Below are positions 1 through 53,667 of a DNA stretch of 64,000 bases, piece by piece. The first letter of the stretch is position 1. Each line of letters starts with the position of its first letter. Under the pieces are notes generated by a model, which saw only the letters and a list, made by a program, of their open reading frames with translations, searched no databases and was not told the origin of the DNA. The DNA lies in contig CM076949.1 in the NCBI GenBank assembly GCA_039566865.1, positions 8,409,501 to 8,473,500 on the forward strand, written 5' to 3'. Origin of the DNA: Aurelia coerulea (lineage: Eukaryota; Cnidaria; Scyphozoa; Semaeostomeae; Ulmaridae). The translations under genes were made by a program, and so were the position numbers.

Positions 1-1775
1 TATAGCGGATCAAAACTGTACCGGTACAAGCTTGAATCAACAACCTCGTTTACACTGGTCCTTCTTATCCATAACACTTGTGTTTCTTCTATCCATGGAA
101 ATTTTTGTTCTGGAGCAGTGTAAACGCTCTTGAACCGTAACAGCTTTATAGCGGATCAAAACTGTACCGGTACAAGCTTGAATCAACAACCTCGTTTACA
201 TTGGTCCTTCTTTTCCGTAACACTTGCGTTTCTTCTATCCATAGAAAATTTTGTTCTGTAACAGTGTAAGCGCTCTTGAACCGTAACAGCTTTATAGCGG
301 ATCAAAACTGTACCGGTACAAGTTTGAATCAACAACCTCGTTTACATTGGTCCTTCTTATCCGTAACACTTGTGTTTCTTCTATCCATGGAAATTTTGTT
401 CTGGAGCAGTGTAAACGCTCTTGAACCTTAACAGCTTTATAGCGGATCAAAACTGTACCGGTACAAGTTTGAATCAACAACCTCGTTTACATTGGTCCTT
501 CTTTTCCGTAACACTTGCGTTTCTTCTATCCATAGAAAATTTTGTTCTGTAACAGTGTAAACGCTCTTGAACCGTAACAGCTTTATAGCGGATCAAAACT
601 GTACCGGTACAAGTTTGAATCAACAACCTCGTTTACATTGGTCCTTCTTATCCGTAACACTTGTGTTTATTCTATCCATAGAAAATTTTGTTCTGGAGCA
701 GTGTAAACGCTCTTGAACCTTAAAAGCTTTATAGCGGATCAAAACTGTACCGGTACAAGCTTGAATCAACAACCTCGTTTACACAGGTCCTTCTTGTCCA
801 TAACACTTGTGTTTCTTCTATCCATGGAAATTTTGTTCTGGAGCAGTGTAAACGCTCTTGAACCGTAACAGCTTTATAGCGGATCAAAACTGTACCGGTA
901 CAAGCTTGAATCAACAACCTCGTTTACACTGGTCCTTCTTATCCATAACACTTGTGTTTCTTCTATCCATGGAAATTTTGTTCTGGAGCAGTGTAAACGC
1001 TCTTGAACCTTAACAGCTTTATAGCGGATGAAAATTGTACCGGTACAAGCTTGAATCAACAACCTCGTTTACACTGGTCCTTCTTTTCCATAACACTTGT
1101 GTTTCTTCTATCCATGGAAATTTTTGTTCTGGAGCAGTGTAAACGCTCTTGAACCTTAACAGCTTTATAGCGGATCAAAACTGTACCGGTACAAGCTTGA
1201 ATCAACAACCTCGTTTACACAGGTCCTTCTTATCCATAACACTTGTGTTTCTTCTATCCATGGAAATTTTGTTCTGTAACAGTGTAAACGCTCTTGAACC
1301 GTAACAGCTTTATAGCGGATCAAAACTGTACCGGTACAAGCTTGAATCAACAACCTCGTTTACACAGGTCCTTCTTGTCCATAACACTTGTGTTTCTTCT
1401 ATCCATGGAAATTTTGTTCTGGAGCAGTGTAAACGCTCTTGAACCGTAACAGCTTTATAGCGGATCAAAACTGTACCGGTACAAGCTTGAATCAACAACC
1501 TCGTTTGCATTGGTCCTTCTTTTCCGTAACACTTGCGTTTCTTCTATCCATAGAAAATTTTGTTCTGTAACAGTGTAAACGCTCTTGAACCGTATCAGCT
1601 TTATAGCGGATCAAAACTGTACCGGTACAAGCTTGAATCAACAACCTCGTTTACACAGGTCCTTCTTATCCATCACACTGGTGTTTCTTCTATCCATTGA
1701 AATTTTTGTTCTGGAGCAGTGTAAACACTCTTGAACCGTAACAGCTTTATAGCGGATGAAAACTGTACCGGTACA
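1..1775. repeat. 145-bp satellite array, about 12 copies
   Basis: Twelve and a quarter head-to-tail copies of a 145-146 bp unit; each copy contains tatagcggatcaaaactg and the palindrome taccggtac. The array is already running at base 1 and stops sharply after gtaccggtaca. Two variants can be told apart, one with ctggagcagtg and one with ctgtaacagtg. They alternate over the first five copies and then lose the order. Each unit holds an inverted pair, cgtttacactg and cagtgtaaacg, about 57 bp apart, which suggests origin from a small foldback element. Repeated short ORFs on the minus strand are by-products of the repeat. The array probably lies in an intron of the BLTP2 gene. Confidence 0.97.
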
Positions 1776-2009
1776 TTATTACCTGACTGACGTTTCAAAA
1801 ACGAGGCAATACAAGAATCCCGCCAATCTCATTTGTTACTCGCACATTGCTCACGGTTTTCCCGTAGCCTTGTATAATACGATACAAGAACGCGTTTCTG
1901 TCACCACAGCAACTGATCTAGGCCTGTGAGATTTACTTAAGCGACATAACAGTAACAAAATGCGTTTTACTAAATGATATAAGTCAAAATTAGAAGCTAT
2001 CAGGTAATA

Positions 2010-2160
2010 ATACTCATACTAACCGGTTTTTTAGTTGTACAGGAAAATATAAAGCCCTCAGTTTTGTTGCACAGACCTCGCAAGCTCCGTCTGTACTTTT
2101 AAAACCTTGGGCTTTATATTTTCTCGTACAACACAAAAGCGGTTAGTATGCGCATAGTAT
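2010..2160. repeat. Foldback hairpin element
   Basis: The two halves are inverted copies: atactcatactaaccg at the left answers cggttagtatgcgcatagtat at the right, and gaaaatataaagccc answers gggctttatattttc. The arms are about 55 bp around a short loop. This is a MITE-sized palindrome with no coding content and no clear target-site duplication. Confidence 0.8.
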
Positions 2161-2386
2161 AAACATGGTCTAAATGATACAGTTCATGATTTTGAATTTC
2201 AGCAATATGAAGTGTAATTTAGTCGTCTTCTGGTAGTACAAAACTAGAGGATTGAATAAGTTAGTTTTCATTTGCCATCAAAATTATGATATACAATGCA
2301 ATAGATAAGATGATACTTTGAAATGAATGAACGGAGCTAAATGGAGGTAATCTATATATAGGACAAAGAAAACACCTACGCACGCT

Positions 2387-3243
2387 ATTGTTCCTTTAGC
2401 TAAACCAGGGAGCTTTACACGGGAGAGGAAACGCACGCTGGCGCTGTCTGCGATGTGATATGCGACCTCGTTTGTGTGTTAACGTAGCAACGGAGCAGCG
2501 ATAATTTGGCTTGCCTAGCAACGAATTTTTTGCTGTGGAGAACGACCGGGAAGAAAGCGAGAAGGTGGATTGAAATGGGTTTGTCTTAGTAAACAAAGGT
2601 TGCACAGCATTTCCACTTGCCTCACTATTTTATAAACCGTCTGACCCTCATTCGATTGATTGAAATAACTAAAAATTGCGCAAGTTTCGAGTCGATTGGA
2701 ATCTCAGAATGTTGCTGAAGCACGAGAATAGGACAAAAGCACAATCGGTGCAAGTACCCCGAAAGAAAATTAAAATATCTCGCGAGTCTCATACTATCTC
2801 AGAAACATTTTTCACTAGTTTTATTGCCAATGGGTATCCACAAGTAACTTAAATTGCTCAGAGTTGGACGGGGTTGGGCAGGGTGAAATTTTCACAAATG
2901 CGTGCTTGGAGCGTGATGCAAAAGATGAGCTGGCCTAAGCACCGCTGAAAAAACTTAGCCGCTGCAGCCAATTCCTGATACCAAATGGCTAAATGAGTCT
3001 CACTATGCGAAGATAAAACATTAAAGAGTCAAAATAATGTCTAACATAGCCTAAAATGCCTACCATTGTTGTTCAAATTCAATTCAAAAATGAGATGCAC
3101 TTTCCGTCCAAACATCAGCTTCCATCTTGTTTTCTCTACAAAGTGCGCGATGCGCTGCGAAGGAGGCGCATATCACATCGCAAAATGCAACTCAATGCGC
3201 GTTTCCTCTCCCGTGTATAGCTCCCTGAGCTAAACAATGCCCA
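2387..3243. mobile_element. Non-autonomous TIR element, about 0.86 kb
   Basis: The left end (tttagctaaaccagggagct, then cacgggagaggaaacgc) recurs inverted at the right end (gcgtttcctctcccgtg, then agctccctgagctaaa). Gcgatgtgatatgcg inside the left arm is answered by cgcatatcacatcgc in the right arm. Inverted arms are about 80 bp. No transposase reading frame is present and no clean target duplication was found. Confidence 0.75.
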
Positions 3244-3262
3244 TGCAAGTGTAGAAATCATC

Positions 3263-3345
3263 ACATACAATAGGCTTATTTTAGACTTGCATATGAAGCT
3301 CTTGAATAAACTATTTATCTCTGTTAACTAACTTTAAGATAAGAC
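3263..3345 (-). repeat. Dispersed repeat with GTTAGTTAACGGAGATAA core
   Basis: A minus-strand copy of a short repeat also present on the plus strand at 13003-13080 and 29785-29860. Shared words are gttagttgacggagataa and, about 25 bp on, ctgcatatgca or a close variant. It lies just beside the right end of the 2387-3243 element. Confidence 0.6.
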
Positions 3346-3376
3346 TATGATGATTTATAAGTGTTTACACATATTG

Positions 3377-3796
3377 TAGCCTGCGTGCAGACTCTACTGA
3401 TTTCTTTTCAGAGAGGTTCTCCTCCAGTAGAGTCTGCGCAACAGCGACCAAATCCTTGTTTTTGGTCACGCGCGGTTCCAAGGATTGAGGAACTAACTCA
3501 TTGAATTTGATTCAATAGAGCTGCCTATGAATAGGGTAGACAAAACACCGACACACATTTATCACAAAAGGGTTTCTATGGCTATCTTTGTTCATGCATA
3601 CGCCAATTGAATATCAGCAGACTCGAACAAAGACACAGACGCTCCATCAAACAAAGGGGATATGCTTTGGCCAATCAGGAAAGGTTCCTCGTTTCTCATG
3701 AACTGAAAACAGGGATTTGGTCGCTGTTGCGCAGACTCTACTGGAGGAGAACCTCTCTGAAATGAAAGGAAATCAGTAGAGTCTGCACGCAGGCTA
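3377..3796. mobile_element. MITE with 8-bp target duplication
   Basis: The 420-bp element begins TAGCCTGCGTGCAGACTC and ends with the exact inverse. It is flanked by a perfect 8-bp direct repeat ACATATTG (3369-3376 and 3797-3804). Each arm of about 95 bp also contains an inner palindrome, cagactctactg ... cagtagagtctg. An 8-bp duplication fits the hAT or P superfamilies. A related end, ctgcacgcaggcta, recurs near 58950. No transposase is encoded. Confidence 0.9.
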
Positions 3797-4185
3797 ACAT
3801 ATTGTGGAGCTAATGATATAATAAGAGCGTGCAATACAAAAAATTTAAAGGAACCCAAATAAAGACACCCATAAGTTGAGATGGCAGGGATAGCATTTGT
3901 CAAAGAGGATCTTGTTATGTAGTAGTCTCTTTAAGATTTGAAAATAAACAGGATAATTAGTTACAAGCAACGAAGATATCTCTGAGTCCGCAAAAAAGAG
4001 TGGGGTATAAGGCTAATTCTGCAAGATTTAGGTGAATTGAATAGATTGTCGTCTTGTGTTTGTAGTTTGAATCTCTCATTTGCTTTTGCATCTATAATTA
4101 CTTGATATGTAGCTGAATTATATTTTGTCTCATCACCTTCCGTAAGCAGTACAAAACCTAGAAACTTAGCACACGATTCCGTCAG

Positions 4186-45703
<41,518 letters not shown>

Positions 45704-46167
45704 TGTTGTGATTGCTCTTGCCTTAGCGCCTGTTTACAAGGGCAATTTATTCCTGCTTGGCGAGAGACGTCCGCAAACTAACTTTCCTGCCATGCGTACC
45801 GACTTACCGCGAAGGCTTTTGCGCAGGCAAAACCATCCCATCTCTTAACATTAACATGCAATCGTATGCAGTAATTTTTGCATAAGTAAAGACCATTGGC
45901 GACGTAAAATATCAATAGAATTGTTGGTGTAGCAACCTAACATTTAGAGTTTGATCGAAGAGATACCAGTGATCTGATTTTAAAAATTTTAAAGCTCCAT
46001 GAAGATACCCTGCCACACGTTATAAGGTGTAATGAACCAATGAATCTGCTCAGTTAGAAACGCACTTGAAAAAAGAAAAGAAAATGTTCACACTCTTTTA
46101 CTTTCTGCATAAGGCATTTCCTTTATACCCAGGCAATTTCTAGTCGCACCAAATCAATGATTTGAAG

Positions 46168-46173
46168 AATAAA
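46168..46173 (+). promoter_or_regulatory. Possible BLTP2 poly(A) signal
   Basis: An AATAAA about 465 bp after the stop codon is the first canonical hexamer noticed downstream. Its use is an inference. Confidence 0.3.
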
Positions 46174-46878
46174 AAATATTTGAATGGTCAGTGGTCAAGT
46201 TCGAGGCTTTTCAAAGGATATTATCATGGGGTATGGTCAATTGGAGCTAAATAGAGCGATTTAAAGTCCATAACCTTGATCGAAATCTTACTTAGGCTTA
46301 TGAAATCAATGTTGCAGTTGCCTGCCCATGCCTTGTTAAATTATTAAACTATTCTACTACCGGGTCAACACAAGGCGCTATCCACTGTTTCAGCAATCAT
46401 TTTTCAAAATCATGCAGCAATTCGCAAAAATGTCCATAAAATGTGTCAGCTCTGAATTGATATTTGAGGATTTCTTTTGCGTGATTCTAGATTTTCTGTT
46501 TCTCCCTAAAGTTAGTTTGTAGACAAAAATAACGCTTTTCGATTTGATCAAAACAGCCAAATGTGATGTCCATTGCCATAAAGATTTCTACACATAAAAT
46601 TATTTCTGATGTCAAGTATTACTTAGGAGAGATGCTTACATTCCCATGGCTTGCTTTTCATCCGAAAGTAAATCCTGTGCTAAGAAGAACATAATTTCAT
46701 CATTTCAATTGTGGAAAATAGAATCATTGAGCTAGTCTCTCATGTTTTTGGCCAAAGCCACCTTTAAGGGAATTCTTCATTTGCGAGGAAGACAGTACAT
46801 TGTAAATTGAAAAGATATTCTCAATAATGAAGTGGAATAACTGTGAGTTGAAGCCTCAATTAAGCAACGGAGCTAGAG

Positions 46879-47214
46879 CCCGGGGGACACTCCACTATTG
46901 GGCCACACGGGGGTGTGCGCTGCAAGAATCTTCATTATGGCCCAGTCCCGGAATATAGGTGGGATTTTTAGGACAAATCCCAGAATATGGATGAGGTTTC
47001 GGACAGGTCTTCCTCTACAAAACAAATGGAAACTCGTTGTTTACTCCAAACCTGCGCATTCCCAGAATTTCTTGTAAAAATTAAATCCCATTCCTAGAAT
47101 AGTTCTGTGAAAAAAAAAATTACATCCCATTCCCAGAATTTTCATGTGCAAAAGCATCCAAAAACTGCCGTACGTCCCCGTATGATTGGATGGTGAAATA
47201 CCCCCCCCCCCCGG
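46879..47214. mobile_element. CCCGGGGG-ended MITE
   Basis: Starts CCCGGGGGACACTCC and ends in a C-run plus GG, flanked by AGCTAGAG and AGTTAGAA (six of eight). The inside repeats atcccattcccagaatt-like phrases. Related in layout, though not in inner sequence, to 34769-35095. Confidence 0.75.
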
Positions 47215-48885
47215 AGTTAGAATTGCTCATATCGGTAAGATGGTTTTGAATGACGACTTTTCAAACAGTTGATACTTTTTGTTACTCAACCGACCCGGTG
47301 ATGGTAGACTGATTACGATTCCTCGCACATTTCTCTCCTCATATAGATGAGATATTTGATCCAAACATGTTCGCTCAATCCAAACCTGTTTGATCGAGCA
47401 ATTCAATTCAATAGACAAGTAGGCTAGATATATTCGTAATTGCGAACGAGAACTGGGATGAATTGTCATAAGCCTAGATAATCAAGATATCAAAAACTGC
47501 CTATGTACACTTAAACAAATTACCTGAACTTCCTTTGAGCCATTGAATGAAACAAAAGATGCATCAACCAATCGTGCAATGCCTTTAAGATATTTTATTC
47601 CTATGCTTACAAGTCTATGCTGAACATTAGTCCTACGTATCACTTAGACTGATTACAGTGAGTCCCAATTATCACTCACCAAAACCAGACTACATCTTGC
47701 CAAACTGAGACCGCTTGGCGGAGGAGCGAACTTACTACCTGCAATCAGTCTACCTATCACTATTACTATGGTACACATGGAATTGTATATTTTAGATGCT
47801 CAATCAATGACTCAATCAATGACGTAATAAAAGAATCAGAAGCGTTAGAATTATAAATGATATATCATCAAATAGCCAGATAATTGTATGTGCAGTTGTC
47901 ATTGTTTGTGATCATGGTTTAGCGTTATACCATAGTCAGTATGGTATTGATTTCTCAGAGGCTATTAGAAATAGAGAAAATTAACGTTGGAGTGGAGAGA
48001 AAGACATAAATGTAAGCAATTAAGACCGCCAGAGTGACTGCCCTAACACTCTGAAAAGTTTCGCACGACTTTTGACAAAATCTTTTCATTTACAAACTAT
48101 TGTTTTCAATATTTCGTTCGCTTTTTTGAAAGGTTAATGCACCCCTCGGACCAGAGTTGGATTCTCACCGGTGAAAAGAGACTTTATAAGCCTGGTTCCT
48201 AGATTTTATTGCTAAAAAGTGGCTTGGAAGACCTGCCAAAGTATACGAAATTTCCATATAATGTTGAAATGGGTTTCTTGGCTCAAAAATATCTTCATGA
48301 AACCAAACAGGGGCTAACCAAATCAGTTATCTGGGTGTGGGTTCTGCTCTTTGTGTTGTAAGTAAATGGACAGTGTTCGCAGTTACTACGACCATTGCGC
48401 GTCTGAGAATCCACGCTCCAGGGGAGACACTCGGCACATCCACATACAGGGGGAAAGTGTAATATTTCTGGGTGAGAACATTTCCCATAGTGATACCCTC
48501 GGATCTAAATAAACTGAAATTACTGCCATGATATTAGATATTTTTGGTGGCCTGAAAATCTCTTGGATGGACCCCCCTCCCCCTCCGTATATTTATGTGT
48601 TGGGTGCTCCCCTTATAATCCACGCAAAGTATGGACATAAAAAACCCCTTCTCACAGTCTTCTTCTCTGTTCGTTTTAATTGCTGAAAATGTTCTCTTCA
48701 AAATTGACTTATAAATTGATTTTTATTTTAGTACAATGATTGTTGATGTAATCAAAAGTAATTTCAAAATTGTTGCAACCATATCTCTCATTTTCGTTGA
48801 GCTTTCTCGCTATTGTAAAAACTTAGAATGTGCCTGTGTTAAGGGCTGTTTTCAAAATGGTTTATCCCGGATTGATCATCATCTA
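47215..48885. other. Intergenic, no gene seen
   Basis: AT-rich sequence with a few short open frames and no recognisable motif. A weak inverted pair, gactgattacagtgagt and gcaatcagtctac, lies near 47650-47755. Confidence 0.4.
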
Positions 48886-49201
48886 ATGTCTCGTTCAAAT
48901 CCTACCCTGACCATCCCCCCCCCCGGGCAGCCCGGGGGTCAACAAAAATTCCTTGCTCAAATGCCCAGGGGCCGGGGAAAAATCGGTGGTCAAATGCCCG
49001 GGGGCCGGGCAATGCGAAAATGCCATATTCCCAGTTACTGTATATTGCAAAAGCTCCTGTTCTAGTCAAATGCTATTCAAATGCCCGGGGGCCAGGGAAA
49101 AATCTACGGTCAAATGCCCGGGGGCCGGGAATATTTTTCGTGCAAATGCCCGGGGGTGTCCCGGGGGGGGGGATGGTCAGGGTAGGAATTGAACGAGACA
49201 T
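48886..49201. mobile_element. GC-rich TIR element with CAAATGCCCGGGGGCC repeats
   Basis: Inverted ends ATGTCTCGTTCAA then cctaccctgaccat, then a C- or G-run. Between them, about five copies of caaatgcccgggggccggg are spaced irregularly, some separated by aaaaatc. Reading frames through it (70-109 codons) are Pro/Gly/Arg-rich artefacts of the repeat. Strongly GC-rich against its surroundings. Confidence 0.8.
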
Positions 49202-49204
49202 AAC

Positions 49205-49365
49205 TGGAACCAAGACCCCGTTTATACTGTAACGGCTTTACGCACTTTAAGACTCTGGATCCATAATGAAAGTGTAACGGATCAGCCTCCTGCTTTCACT
49301 GTTCCGGCAAATCAATAGCACTTCCGTTCGTTTTATCTATAGAATGATTTGTTATGGAGTAGCCC
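49205..49365 (+). repeat. Degenerate relative of the 145-bp satellite unit
   Basis: Gttttatctatagaatgatt and tgttatggagtag align with gtttcttctatccatagaaa and tgttctggagcag of the satellite. Cccgtttatact and taacggctttac also align in the same family order. Identity is roughly two thirds by eye. Confidence 0.45.
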
Positions 49366-50211
49366 GGGGAGGGATAACTCTCGACTATTTTTTGTACTGG
49401 ATTTCTGCTACTGCACAGAGTATAATTTTTAGCAATCTTGTTTTTGAAGCGGGTATCTATTTTCTAAAATGGTGCTCCCGAAAGGGTAGGCAATTTTCAA
49501 ATAATTGCTCTCTTATAGCCTATGCGATTTTATCGCTCCAACAGGGTAATCAACGTGGGGAAAATTCTTATATTATACATTTACCGGGTGTCCAAAAAAT
49601 GCAATGGATTTGATCGGGGCAAGCGATAAGAATTTTGCTCGAATCAATCCACAATAATTTCCAAAATAATCTTTGATAGTTAACTTACAGATAAATACCT
49701 TGTTTGTTGATATTGGTCATGGAGAACTGGAATACTTTAAACCCTTTACGTCTTTGAGTGTCAGTGGTGGGCCCACCAAAAAATTCAGCTAAAAATTGAA
49801 ATTTCGTCAAATTGCTTCAAAATCCGTACACAGCCTATATCAAACATGCTGATTAAGAATATGAACAAAGATTTCGAAAATATTGTCACCAAAGTGGTCC
49901 AAATGGCACACAAATATTGTCACCAAAGTGGTCCAAATGGCTGCAGCTGCTTATGCTTTGACTCTACAGGAAGTTACGTTTGCCTTTGTAAGCGTGTCTT
50001 ATGTTGAGGCGAAGATTTATTTACGTACAAGTTATAGTTGTTTTCCTTCTTGCAATACCAAAACGGTTTCTGTTCTATCATAAGTGACAGTTGAAAAATT
50101 TGTTGACGATAAATCCTTTTTACCCATCAGTTTCTCCTTTCTTCTCAGTATGAAGTAGATATGCAGCATCCTCATGACTGATTTGTGCTTTCTGCTTATT
50201 TTCATCAAAAT

Positions 50212-50631
50212 ACACGTTTTTTTTTTATAAGAAACTTGGATCAGCACTTAGTACTAAAAGTTTCTTAATTTCGCATGAAAATTTCGGCGTTTTAGTAGTG
50301 AAAGTTTCTTAATTAGTTTCTTATTCTTAAATAAAATTGCAGTATTGTTCGAAGTTGAGCCTTCTTCTCGACAAAAGTCTTCCATTTTGCATTGACATTG
50401 TCATCAAGAAGAAGCCATGCACGGCAAGGCAAAAATTTGCCAATTTTGCAGTTAAAGTCAAGAAAAGACGAAGGTACCTTTGTTAAAGAGACATAGAATA
50501 AGAGAGACATACAGAAATAAAATTGTAGAGTTTCTTAACTGTTCTTGAGTGTAGTACTAGAGTTTCTTAAATTTCTGGTCATCGTAGTACTAGTTTCTTA
50601 TAAACCAGTTTCTTATAATAAAAAAACGTGT
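50212..50631. mobile_element. Hairpin element with ACACGTTTTTTTT ends
   Basis: Starts acacgttttttttttataag and ends with ttataataaaaaaacgtgt, inverted. The inside repeats gtttctta many times (agtactagagtttcttaa and similar). A possible relative is at 53968-54371. Confidence 0.65.
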
Positions 50632-50734
50632 AATCATATTTTACTTGGCGTTTAATATAAACAAATCCTGTCCATGCCCTATCTAGCCCTTGTAGAATCA
50701 AATTTCTGTTTTTGTTGCTGTTGTTCCTTTGTGC

Positions 50735-51480
50735 CATTCACCATTTTGTGCAACATTTTCACTTGTTCTGCTCATAATCGTGAGTAGGGGCTGTTCAAAT
50801 TTTCAGGCATTTGGAATCATTCACTTTTGGCTATTTGTGCCACATTTTGTAACGCGTGGACCACTTTGATGATATCATTTTGAAAAGTTACGCATATTTG
50901 AAATTGGTTCTGTACTAATTTTGAGATAACTTTATGCAATTTTAATTTGTGGTCATTTGTGCCACTTTGTGTGCCATTTGGATCACTTTGGTGACAGTTA
51001 TTTTAAGAAAAAACCTTGTTCATATTCGTAATCAGCATGTTTGAAATAGGCCCTTCACTAATTTGATATAACTCTATGCAATTTTAATTTTTGGTCATTT
51101 GTGCCACTTTGTGTGCCATTTGGACCGCTTTTGTGACAACAGTTTCAAAATCTTTGTTCATATTCGTAATCAGCATGTTTGAAATAGGCTCTTTGTTAAT
51201 TTTGAGATAATTCTACACAAGCTAAATTTTTGGTCATTTGTGCCACTTTGTGTGCCATTTGGACCACTTTGGTGACAATAGTTTCAAAATCTTTGTTTAT
51301 ATTCGTAATCAGCATGTTTGAAATAGGCTCTTTGCTAATATTGAGATAATTCTACGCAAGTTAAAGTTTTGGTCATTTGTGCCACTTCGTTTGCCATTTG
51401 GACCACTTTGGTGACAACATTTTCAAAATCTTTGTTCATATTCGTAATCAGCATGTTTGATATAGGCTGTGTACCGATTT
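50735..51480 (+). repeat. 140-bp tandem repeat, about five copies
   Basis: The words atattcgtaatcagcatgtt and cattTgtgccactttgtgtg recur at about 140-bp spacing (near 51020, 51160, 51300, 51440). The earliest copies are the most diverged. Copies in the opposite orientation at 49850-49945 belong to the left arm of the surrounding element. Confidence 0.85.
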
Positions 51481-51560
51481 TGAAGCAATTTGACGAAATT
51501 TCTATTTTTAGGTAAATTTTTTGGTGGGCCCACCACTGACATTCGAAGACGTAAAGGGTT

Positions 51561-51905
51561 GGGAAGAAACTTTCGCAGGAGGAAACTTTTGCGATTTGGA
51601 AAGAACGCGAAATTTTTGATGGCGGGATTGACGTTCACGAATCGGCTAAAATGGGAAATTTCGTGGGAATAAACTTTCGCGTTTTGGAAAAATACCACAG
51701 TTCACGGGAATTCAAAATTTGCAATTTTCATTGTTTAGAACATTTCGCAAGAATAAAATTTCACGAATTGTATATTTTTGGAAACTTTGCAGGAATGAAC
51801 TTTCATGAACTTCACATTCTTGGAAATTTCGCGGAATAAACTTCAAAGAATTTCGGTCAAAAGCGCGAAAAACGCGAACATTTCTTTCTGCGAAAGTTTC
51901 TTCCC
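51561..51905. mobile_element. 345-bp element of repeated AACTTTCGCGGGAATAA words
   Basis: Inverted ends GGGAAGAAACTTTCGCAG and CTGCGAAAGTTTCTTCCC. The inside is built from variants of tttcgcgggaataaacttt and tcacgaatt. It splits the right arm of the 49584-53064 element between gtaaagggtt and ttaaagtatt, which are contiguous in the left arm. Confidence 0.85.
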
Positions 51906-51970
51906 TTAAAGTATTAATCTTAAAATCCAAATTTGCCTCGATCTCCAAACCAAAGCTTTCGAGTTTTGGC

Positions 51971-52220
51971 CTGCAATCTTGGCCAAAATACTTGGGACAA
52001 AACATAAAATTGCACTACTTCGGTCTTTGATTACGTGCCCCCCGCTCCCCCGTTTCAAAGTTGCTTGAATCAAACGCCTTTCGACCTTCTCAACATTGAA
52101 GAAGGGGGGGAGGGGGATTTGGAGACTCTAAACGTATGTTTTCTCCTCGATATTTTAGGAAACATCATGAAGACACTGAAATTTGCCTGTGTCGCAGCTT
52201 CTTTTGGCCAGGATTGTAGC
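51971..52220. mobile_element. 250-bp MITE, second copy of 15599-15848
   Basis: Ctgcaatcttggccaaaata to cttttggccaggattgtagc; same ends and same length as the copy at 15599-15848. Here it is the innermost of three nested insertions. Confidence 0.82.
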
Positions 52221-52289
52221 TGAAAAAACACACTGTTTGAGGGAGTCTCCTCAGTCACAAGCATAGTGTAGTAGTTGTTGACAACCTGT

Positions 52290-52512
52290 ACAAAAATACA
52301 AGGCTAAACTTAGCCTTGTACAGGACCAGTTTTAGCCTTTTAGCAGGGATTGTGACTTACCAGTCTAACACAAGGCTTCCACAAGGTTTCCACAAGGCTA
52401 TTTAGCATTCTTCATTTACATTTACAAGGTTACAGCAAGGCTTTTCTAGTCTAGAACAAGGTTACAAGGCCATAGCTATAAGGCTTGTACCGTACATGGC
52501 TATTACATGGCC
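52290..52512. repeat. Cluster of ACAAGGCT words
   Basis: About a dozen acaaggc(t/c) or inverse gccttgt words occur within 220 bp, irregularly spaced. Taagccttgtac-type inverted pairs can form small hairpins. Confidence 0.7.
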
Positions 52513-53667
52513 TTGTATGTTCGTACAGGAAGGACCCATGCTCTGGCACACATTTCAACAAAAACTTGAAAGCTGAAAATGGACAAACATATCGATGAAC
52601 GTATTCAAAAAGGAATATATTTCTTCATTCATAGTGCAACTGCAAAAGAACGAAGCTCGAGTCAGCCTTTTCAAGGATATTGTCCATGGATAGTGTTCAA
52701 ACAATTCTAACTTTTTGAAATTTTTGTAGAATAAAGACAGTAGATGTCTCTTCAGGGCGAAATTAATGTATTTGATTGTTAAGTTTAGTTTTGGATTTCT
52801 ATTCAAACATTTTACTCAGGAGATTTCCCTAAACTGCGCGTTTGCAGTTTAGGGCAAACCCACAAGCTTTGGTTTGGAGGTGGAGGTAAAGTTGGATTAT
52901 CAAGGTTAATATTCCAACTGTCAGTTGATAAATATCAACAAACAAGGTATGCATCTTCAAATTAACAATCGAAAGTTACTTTAAAACTCATCAGAGACAG
53001 ATTCGACCTAACTGTCTGTTGCTAGCCCCGATCAAATCTGTTGCATTTTTTCTGGGACATCCGGTAGTTTCACTTTCAATAGAAACAAATGTAATTGTAA
53101 TTTCTCTTTCTTGGCTGTACGTTATTTCGGCTTTATCTCAACAAACTTTTGACAATTCATAACAATTCATACTCGAAGCTGGTTCCAGACCTTTTTCCTC
53201 AAAACTATTATGTCGTATATTTAGTTGTGGCTGGCACATTAGCACTGATATCGAGGTGCTTTAGCTTGGACATTTATTCATTAAGTGCTTATTGCTAAAA
53301 GTTAATTTCTGCAACTTTGTCGAAATCAAAAATTAACTGTGATTCATGCACACCAAATATTGCAATCTTTCCGCAATTTCACTGAGAAACGTATTTAATC
53401 GCATCTAGTACACACAACGAGATCGTTATTTTCGTACTTATGAAGTTTGCCTTGCTCTTAGATTACGTTCCTCCAACTTTAATGCTTCCTAAATAACCTG
53501 AAGTCTTAAATCAATTACGAAACATGAATAAACAAAGATATGTTACATTACCTTAATTTCCGCACTAGATTTTATTAATAGTGTCAATGCCGACCACAGA
53601 TTTTATCATTTTACGTCTGAAGGGGTAATAGCATCTAATTACGGTATGTGAATAATTAGAAGAGATG

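Larger units (their letters stand above)
51914..52909. mobile_element. 996-bp TA-flanked TIR element
   Basis: Left end TTAATCTTAAAATCCAAATT and right end the inverse of TTAACCTTGATAATCC; inverted arms of about 55 bp share ctccaaaccaaagctt. Removing it and one TA restores aaagTAttccaactg, as in the opposite arm of the host element. It carries a 250-bp MITE (51971-52220) and a cluster of acaaggc words. Confidence 0.88.
49584..53064. mobile_element. 3.5-kb CCGGGTG-family element with nested insertions
   Basis: Starts CCGGGTGTCCAAAAAATGC and ends with GCATTTTTTCTGGGACATCCGG, between TA dinucleotides. The left arm (49584 to about 49945) is matched inverted by 51420-51560 plus 52910-53064. The right arm is broken by a 345-bp element (51561-51905) and a 996-bp element (51914-52909). 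The core holds a 140-bp tandem repeat and a 420-bp hairpin. The words ggtgggcccaccaaaaaa and agtggtccaaatgg occur in both arms. Confidence 0.9.

Noticed and set aside
292..1510. Five similar minus-strand ORFs of 62-66 codons
   Set aside because: They repeat with the 145-bp unit and have no start, splice or domain evidence; by-products of the satellite.
1..1775. Satellite as a retrozyme array
   Set aside because: The unit contains no CTGANGA box on either strand, so no hammerhead core.
48736..49232. Three overlapping Gly/Pro/Arg-rich ORFs
   Set aside because: They read through the CAAATGCCCGGGGGCC repeat in different frames; no gene.
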